Origin: JBOHNM01 sp050730675
GTDB taxonomy: Bacteria > Planctomycetota > Phycisphaerae > Phycisphaerales > UBA1924
Length of the DNA: 9,668 bases
Assembly (NCBI GenBank): GCA_050730675.1
Contig: JBOHNM010000156.1
Coordinates: forward strand, 1 to 9,668
Direction: 5' to 3'
In this document: positions 7,271 through 9,668 of the stretch, piece after piece
How positions within the stretch are numbered: position 1 is the stretch's first letter
How the letters are laid out: every line of letters starts with the position of its first letter
The notes under the pieces: model-generated
What the model was told of the DNA's origin: nothing
The model's database searches: none
What the model saw: only the letters and a program-made list of their open reading frames with translations
Program-made: the position numbers and the translations under genes

Positions 7271-7308
7271 AGCGAGAGTCATGGCGACCTCACGCCATGA
7301 CTCTCGCT
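7271..7308 (-). terminator. Strong perfect hairpin between hydrolase and OsmC genes
   Basis: A 16-pair perfect inverted repeat, AGCGAGAGTCATGGCG (7271-7286) against CGCCATGACTCTCGCT (7293-7308), encloses a six-base loop. It starts 17 bases after the alpha/beta hydrolase stop on the minus strand. No T-run follows it on that strand (the next bases are TGCTCGTG), so it may be a mRNA 3'-end stabiliser or processing hairpin rather than a classical intrinsic terminator. It could equally be a protein-binding palindrome ahead of the OsmC gene. Confidence 0.55.
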
Positions 7309-7324
7309 GCCCCGCGCGAGGGCG

Positions 7325-8146
7325 TTATGGGTGCGACATCGCTTTGGCGCTCCCGAGTCGGATGGCCGCCTTCTTGATTACACCAGCCACTTCCGGCGCA
7401 CGCGAGATGTAGACCGAATGGCTGGCGCCGGGAAGCTCCGTCGTGTCGCTCTTGGCCCGTGCAGCGTACCAGCGCTCAAGCTCCGGATTGATCGTCTTGT
7501 CACTCCCCGCCACGATCATCCATGTCGGTTTCGTCTTCCACGCGGGCGTTTTGATAACCGCGTCGAAGTTGTCGCCGTGGATGAGAACCTGCGAGTGCGC
7601 GTTGAACGATGCATCATCCTGCGAGAGATCCGCGGCGAAGTATGTGTGAAACTGTGCGGGATCGAGATACAGGTAGCCGTCGGTGGTCTTCCTGATCGCA
7701 CCGGACGTGCTCAGCGCACTTGGGAACTTCTTCCCGGTGAGCGCTTCGCTTTCGCCGACGTCGAGCATGTGTGCCGCGACGTACACCAATCCGACGACGT
7801 TCTCATGATTCCCCGCTTCAGTGATCACCGCCCCGCCATAGCTGTGCGCGACGAGGAGGCACGGCCCATCCTGAAGCGCAAGCACGCGTCGAACTGCCGC
7901 CACGTCTTCATCAAACGATGTCAGGGGATGCTGAACGATGCTGACGCTGTATCCGTCGCGCACCAGCACCTCGCGCACAGCTCGCCAACCAGAACCGTCA
8001 GCCCATGCGCCGTGCACCAGGACGATGCTCCTCAAGCCAGGATCGGCCTCAAGGATCGATAAGCCGGCGGCTGGCGTTGGCTGCGTGTGGCAGGCCGTGA
8101 GCGTCGTGCCCAGAGTGACGGCGAGCGTGGCGATGATCCTTCGCAT
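7325..8146 (-). CDS. Alpha/beta hydrolase, predicted lipoprotein (esterase-like)
   Basis: 273 aa from the ATG at 8146, chosen over an open frame reaching 8218 because AAGGAG lies eight bases upstream and a signal peptide begins there. MRRIIATLAVTLGTTLTAC has a charged start, a hydrophobic core and the lipobox LTAC (Cys19), so the enzyme is probably anchored to the membrane outside the cytoplasm. The alpha/beta-hydrolase fold is clear: oxyanion-loop VHGAW (44-48), nucleophile Ser102 in VAHSYGG, likely acid Asp216 in VAGSDKT, and His243 in GASHSVY. The segments VQHPLTSFDEDVAAVRRVLALQDGP and ITEAGNHENVVGLVYVAAHM are typical of the EstA-like group of short esterases. The first nucleophile-elbow glycine is replaced by alanine. 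The natural substrate is unknown. It appears to be a single-gene unit followed by a hairpin. Confidence 0.92.
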   Translation of the reverse strand: MRRIIATLAVTLGTTLTACHTQPTPAAGLSILEADPGLRSIVLVHGAWADGSGWRAVREVLVRDGYSVSIVQHPLTSFDEDVAAVRRVLALQDGPCLLVAHSYGGAVITEAGNHENVVGLVYVAAHMLDVGESEALTGKKFPSALSTSGAIRKTTDGYLYLDPAQFHTYFAADLSQDDASFNAHSQVLIHGDNFDAVIKTPAWKTKPTWMIVAGSDKTINPELERWYAARAKSDTTELPGASHSVYISRAPEVAGVIKKAAIRLGSAKAMSHP

Positions 8147-8401
8147 GAGGGTTGCTCCTTCGTTCTGCGGTCGGGATAGAAAGTCGACCGTTTCCTCGAA
8201 TAGTACATCGGGGTGCACGCATTCACCGCTCCTGCCCAGAACGATCGGTTAGCCGCCCGAATGGAGGTTCGAGTGATGCAAAGCAGGTGCTTGATCATGC
8301 CGGGCCGGCGGATGAGCGTCGGCACACCCTTTCGCCTCAGAGTGCAAGCTTACTCAACAGATTTGTGCTGGGAAGACACGGTCAGGATCTGCCATAAACA
8401 C

Positions 8402-8431
8402 CGATGGCCTCGGCACTTGCCGAGGCCATCG
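8402..8431 (-). terminator. Perfect hairpin after the DinB unit
   Basis: A perfect 30-bp inverted repeat: 13 pairs, CGATGGCCTCGGC against GCCGAGGCCATCG, around ACTT (whose ends could pair too). It lies directly beside the 56-bp repeat, on the side away from the DinB gene. On the minus strand it is followed by only a weak T-rich run (GTGTTTA). It is probably a transcription terminator or 3'-end stabiliser for the DinB transcript. Confidence 0.6.
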
Positions 8432-8438
8432 AGCCTGC

Positions 8439-8494
8439 TGAATCGGGGTGCCAGTACACCAATAGAACTTTTCCTGGAGGGCGTTAGGGTGTGG
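8439..8494 (-). repeat. 56-bp direct repeat, copy 1 (3' of DinB gene)
   Basis: This matches 9268-9323 at 49 of 56 positions without gaps, and the similarity fades abruptly beyond it. It begins seven bases from the hairpin at 8402-8431. On the minus strand it can fold through ACGCC (8484-8480) with GGTGT (8460-8456), one G-U pair included. Neither strand gives a recognised protein. No known repeat family is assigned. Confidence 0.8.
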
Positions 8495-8607
8495 ACGCTC
8501 GAGTGCGGGCGACTTTGCAATCCACTTCTGCCACGGTTTGTCTGTTGAAATCAGCACACTCAGGTCGCCAACGTCGGACAGCTTCTCTCTTGCCACCCCA
8601 CCCGTGT

Positions 8608-9123
8608 TTAAGCTTTTTCCCTGATTCCGGCGGCGCGGCGCCATTGCTTAAGTTGGCCCAGGTGATGCGGCGGGTGCGCCACAAGCAGCGTGATGGCGAT
8701 GTGCCCGATGGTCGGCGCGTGGGGGTGGAACCTCTCCGGCGAGGGCCTCGGGAAGCAGTCTGAGTGCTTCTCGGCGACGACCGCAGCAAGTCGCGCGTTC
8801 CGGTCTCTGAACCGGTCAAGGAGTTCGCGCTTGGTCGCATAAGCGGCGCGGTCGGGTACGGGTGTGGTGCCATACCCGTACCGCTCCATCTCGGCGTCGG
8901 CCGTCGGGGGGGGCACGCTCGGGTCGTCGAGCATCGACAGCAACACTCCTGCGTACGCGTTGAGATGCGACAGCGTCCACGCCGGGTGGTTGACGATCGT
9001 GCCCGGCTGCTCGGTCATGCGGGAATCCGGGACGTCCTCGACGGCCTCGATGAGAAACCCATTGATCATCGCATGGATATGCAGGACCGCGCCGATCGTG
9101 TCGTAGGAGTGGTGGAAGCTCAT
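8608..9123 (-). CDS. DinB-fold (DinB/YfiT superfamily) protein
   Basis: 171 aa from the ATG at 9123 (MSFHHSYDTIG). An in-frame ATG at 9162 would add 13 residues of poor character (TGPAPPLCSIHR). Neither ATG has a clear ribosome site, so the start is uncertain. The protein is a predicted four-helix bundle: helix 1 (SYDTIGAVLHIHAMINGFLI), the NHPAWTLSHLNAYAGVLLSML helix with His46 and His53, a long variable linker, and the closing metal-site helix LLVAHPPHHLGQLKQWRRA with His150, His153 and His154. The HxxHHxGQL..WR end is a hallmark of the DinB superfamily, whose members carry a three-histidine metal site and often act as thiol-dependent S-transferases. The function of this one is unknown. It is bracketed by the two 56-bp direct repeats. 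Confidence 0.88.
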   Translation of the reverse strand: MSFHHSYDTIGAVLHIHAMINGFLIEAVEDVPDSRMTEQPGTIVNHPAWTLSHLNAYAGVLLSMLDDPSVPPPTADAEMERYGYGTTPVPDRAAYATKRELLDRFRDRNARLAAVVAEKHSDCFPRPSPERFHPHAPTIGHIAITLLVAHPPHHLGQLKQWRRAAGIREKA

Positions 9124-9205
9124 GCGATGAATGCTACACAATGGAGGCGCCGGCCCCGTCATCGCCCAGCGGGACGGCCGCTACGCCGGGAACACGCGCA
9201 AAGAG

Positions 9206-9223
9206 TGAGAGTTCAAACTCTCA
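9206..9223. repeat. 18-bp inverted repeat next to the terminator
   Basis: TGAGAGTT and AACTCTCA form an eight-pair stem around CA. It is separated from the terminator stem at 9230-9262 only by the T-run CAAAAACA region. It could be a second stem of a tandem terminator or a protein-binding site upstream of the DinB gene. Confidence 0.45.
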
Positions 9224-9262
9224 AAAACAAAAGCCCCGCAAGTCCTTGACCTGCGGGGCTTT
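9224..9262 (-). terminator. Rho-independent terminator of the receiver-domain gene
   Basis: AAAGCCCCGCA (9230-9240) pairs with TGCGGGGCTTT (9252-9262), eleven pairs, with GTC/GAC able to extend the stem inside the loop. On the minus strand the stem is followed by TTTTGTTTTT, a good U-tract. This fits termination of minus-strand transcription coming from the receiver-domain gene through the 56-bp repeat. Confidence 0.85.
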
Positions 9263-9267
9263 ATGCG

Positions 9268-9323
9268 TGAATCGGGGTGACAGAACACCAATAGAACTTT
9301 TCTTGGCGGGTGTTAGGGAATGG
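9268..9323 (-). repeat. 56-bp direct repeat, copy 2 (3' of receiver-domain gene)
   Basis: Partner of 8439-8494, offset by exactly 829 bp. It lies five bases from the terminator stem, again on the side toward the gene that has just ended. On the minus strand AACACC (9314-9309) pairs fully with GGTGTT (9289-9284), with CCAA/TTGG as an alternative inner stem. Plus-strand translation gives NRGDRTPIELFLAGVREW; copy 1 gives NRGASTPIELFLEGVRVW. Confidence 0.8.
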
Positions 9324-9414
9324 GAGTCTGCGACACGCGGTTTGCTAGCCATGAAACAGTGAACGAGCATGGATTGCGCCCGGCAAGAACGCCCATCTGG
9401 AATGTTGACTTCCG

Positions 9415-9668
9415 TCAGCGACCGCGACCTGGGAAGACGACTCGACCCCTGACTATTTCCGAGATCGCGCGAATGACGCAATCGGGATTGTCGTGTTTGG
9501 AAACACTCCCCCACGCGCCAGCGTCGATGACACGATCAACAAACTCCGGTTGATTGTAACCGCTGTAAACGATGGTCTTCACTTCCGGGTATGACGAGGC
9601 CAGTTCCCTCATGGCCTCGATTGGATCTTTGCCGGGCATAGTGGCATCAAGAATCACCACATCAACAC
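9415..9668 (-). CDS. Response-regulator receiver domain, N-terminus beyond window
   Basis: The frame runs in from beyond the right edge and stops with TGA at 9417-9415. The visible 83 residues are the second half of a CheY-like receiver: the phospho-acceptor Asp in VDVVILDATMPGKD, the conserved switch Ser in TIVYSGYN, and the invariant Lys in GSVSKHDNP, followed by the last helix CVIRAISEIVRGR. This pattern is closest to NarL-type receivers. However, the protein ends with VVFPGRGR, directly after the receiver, and no LuxR-type DNA-binding domain follows in any minus-strand frame. It is therefore either a stand-alone receiver, an output domain placed N-terminally outside the window, or a truncated regulator. 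The stop is followed by the 56-bp repeat and a terminator. Confidence 0.88.
   Translation of the reverse strand, partial: VDVVILDATMPGKDPIEAMRELASSYPEVKTIVYSGYNQPEFVDRVIDAGAWGSVSKHDNPDCVIRAISEIVRGRVVFPGRGR

Larger units (their letters stand above)
8147..8607. other. Non-coding stretch with a hairpin and one 56-bp repeat
   Basis: 461 bases separate the alpha/beta hydrolase start from the DinB stop. Frames cross this stretch on both strands but none has a ribosome site or a domain, and they overlap the repeat. The supported contents are the hairpin at 8402-8431 and the repeat copy at 8439-8494. The 255 bases from 8147 to 8401 should carry the promoter of the hydrolase, but I see no convincing -35/-10 pair there. 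Confidence 0.6.

Noticed and set aside
8205..8255. Possible third, diverged copy of the repeat (ATCGGGGTGCAC ... GGTTAG)
   Set aside because: Only the ATCGGGGTG block and a GTTA at similar spacing agree. The middle is unrelated, no hairpin lies beside it, and it is on the wrong side of a gene.
8439..8494. Repeat as an integron attC site (GTTAGGG resembling the R' core)
   Set aside because: The core fails GTTRRRY at the last base in both copies, and there is no paired RYYYAAC with mirrored L boxes at attC spacing. No integrase is seen.
8354..8644. 96-codon minus-strand frame over the repeat and hairpin
   Set aside because: It starts inside the DinB gene, has no ribosome site or domain, and its only shared part is the repeat itself.
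9268..9350. tRNA gene ending CTGTCACCCCGA on the minus strand
   Set aside because: Only the 3' end looks tRNA-like. There is no matching CGGGGTG 5' acceptor strand about 70 bases upstream, and no T-loop GGTTCRA or anticodon arm.

Overview
This is a GC-rich bacterial window with nine protein-coding units that read cleanly and two more that are cut by the window edges or fused. No rRNA, tRNA, CRISPR array, transposase or integrase is visible. The organism cannot be fixed from the sequence. The gene types (amidohydrolase, ArsR with an SRPBCC protein, DinB fold, OsmC, AraC with GyrI-like domain, single receiver domain) are common in soil and aquatic Planctomycetes, Acidobacteria and Proteobacteria. 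A planctomycete-like source is only a guess.

Layout. Bases 1-2588 (+): the 3' part of an amidohydrolase family 3 enzyme, coupled by an ATGA overlap to an uncharacterised lipoprotein. Bases 2681-4044 (-): a four-helix membrane protein with a GTG start and a strong ribosome site, followed by an AraC regulator with a C-terminal GyrI-like domain. Bases 4193-5726 (+): a terminator, then a sharply defined promoter/operator, then an ArsR-type repressor, a four-helix membrane protein and an AHSA1/SRPBCC protein, all apparently one operon. Bases 5809-7200 (-): an in-frame OsmC/ATP-grasp fusion. Bases 7325-8146 (-): an alpha/beta hydrolase lipoprotein. Bases 8608-9123 (-): a DinB-fold protein. Bases 9415-9668 (-): a receiver domain entering from beyond the right edge.

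How it fits together. The arsR unit is the clearest regulatory circuit: two identical 10-bp palindromes sit on the -10 box and on the start codon of an apparently leaderless arsR gene, which points to autorepression of the whole operon. The right third (7.2-9.5 kb) looks like a string of independent single-gene units on the minus strand, each ended by a strong hairpin. Two of these units share an almost identical 56-bp element beside the hairpin. These two elements are direct repeats bracketing the DinB gene 829 bp apart, and they are not explained by any family I can name.

Most worth checking: the 56-bp repeat pair, the OsmC/ATP-grasp fusion, and the paired-palindrome leaderless promoter of arsR.
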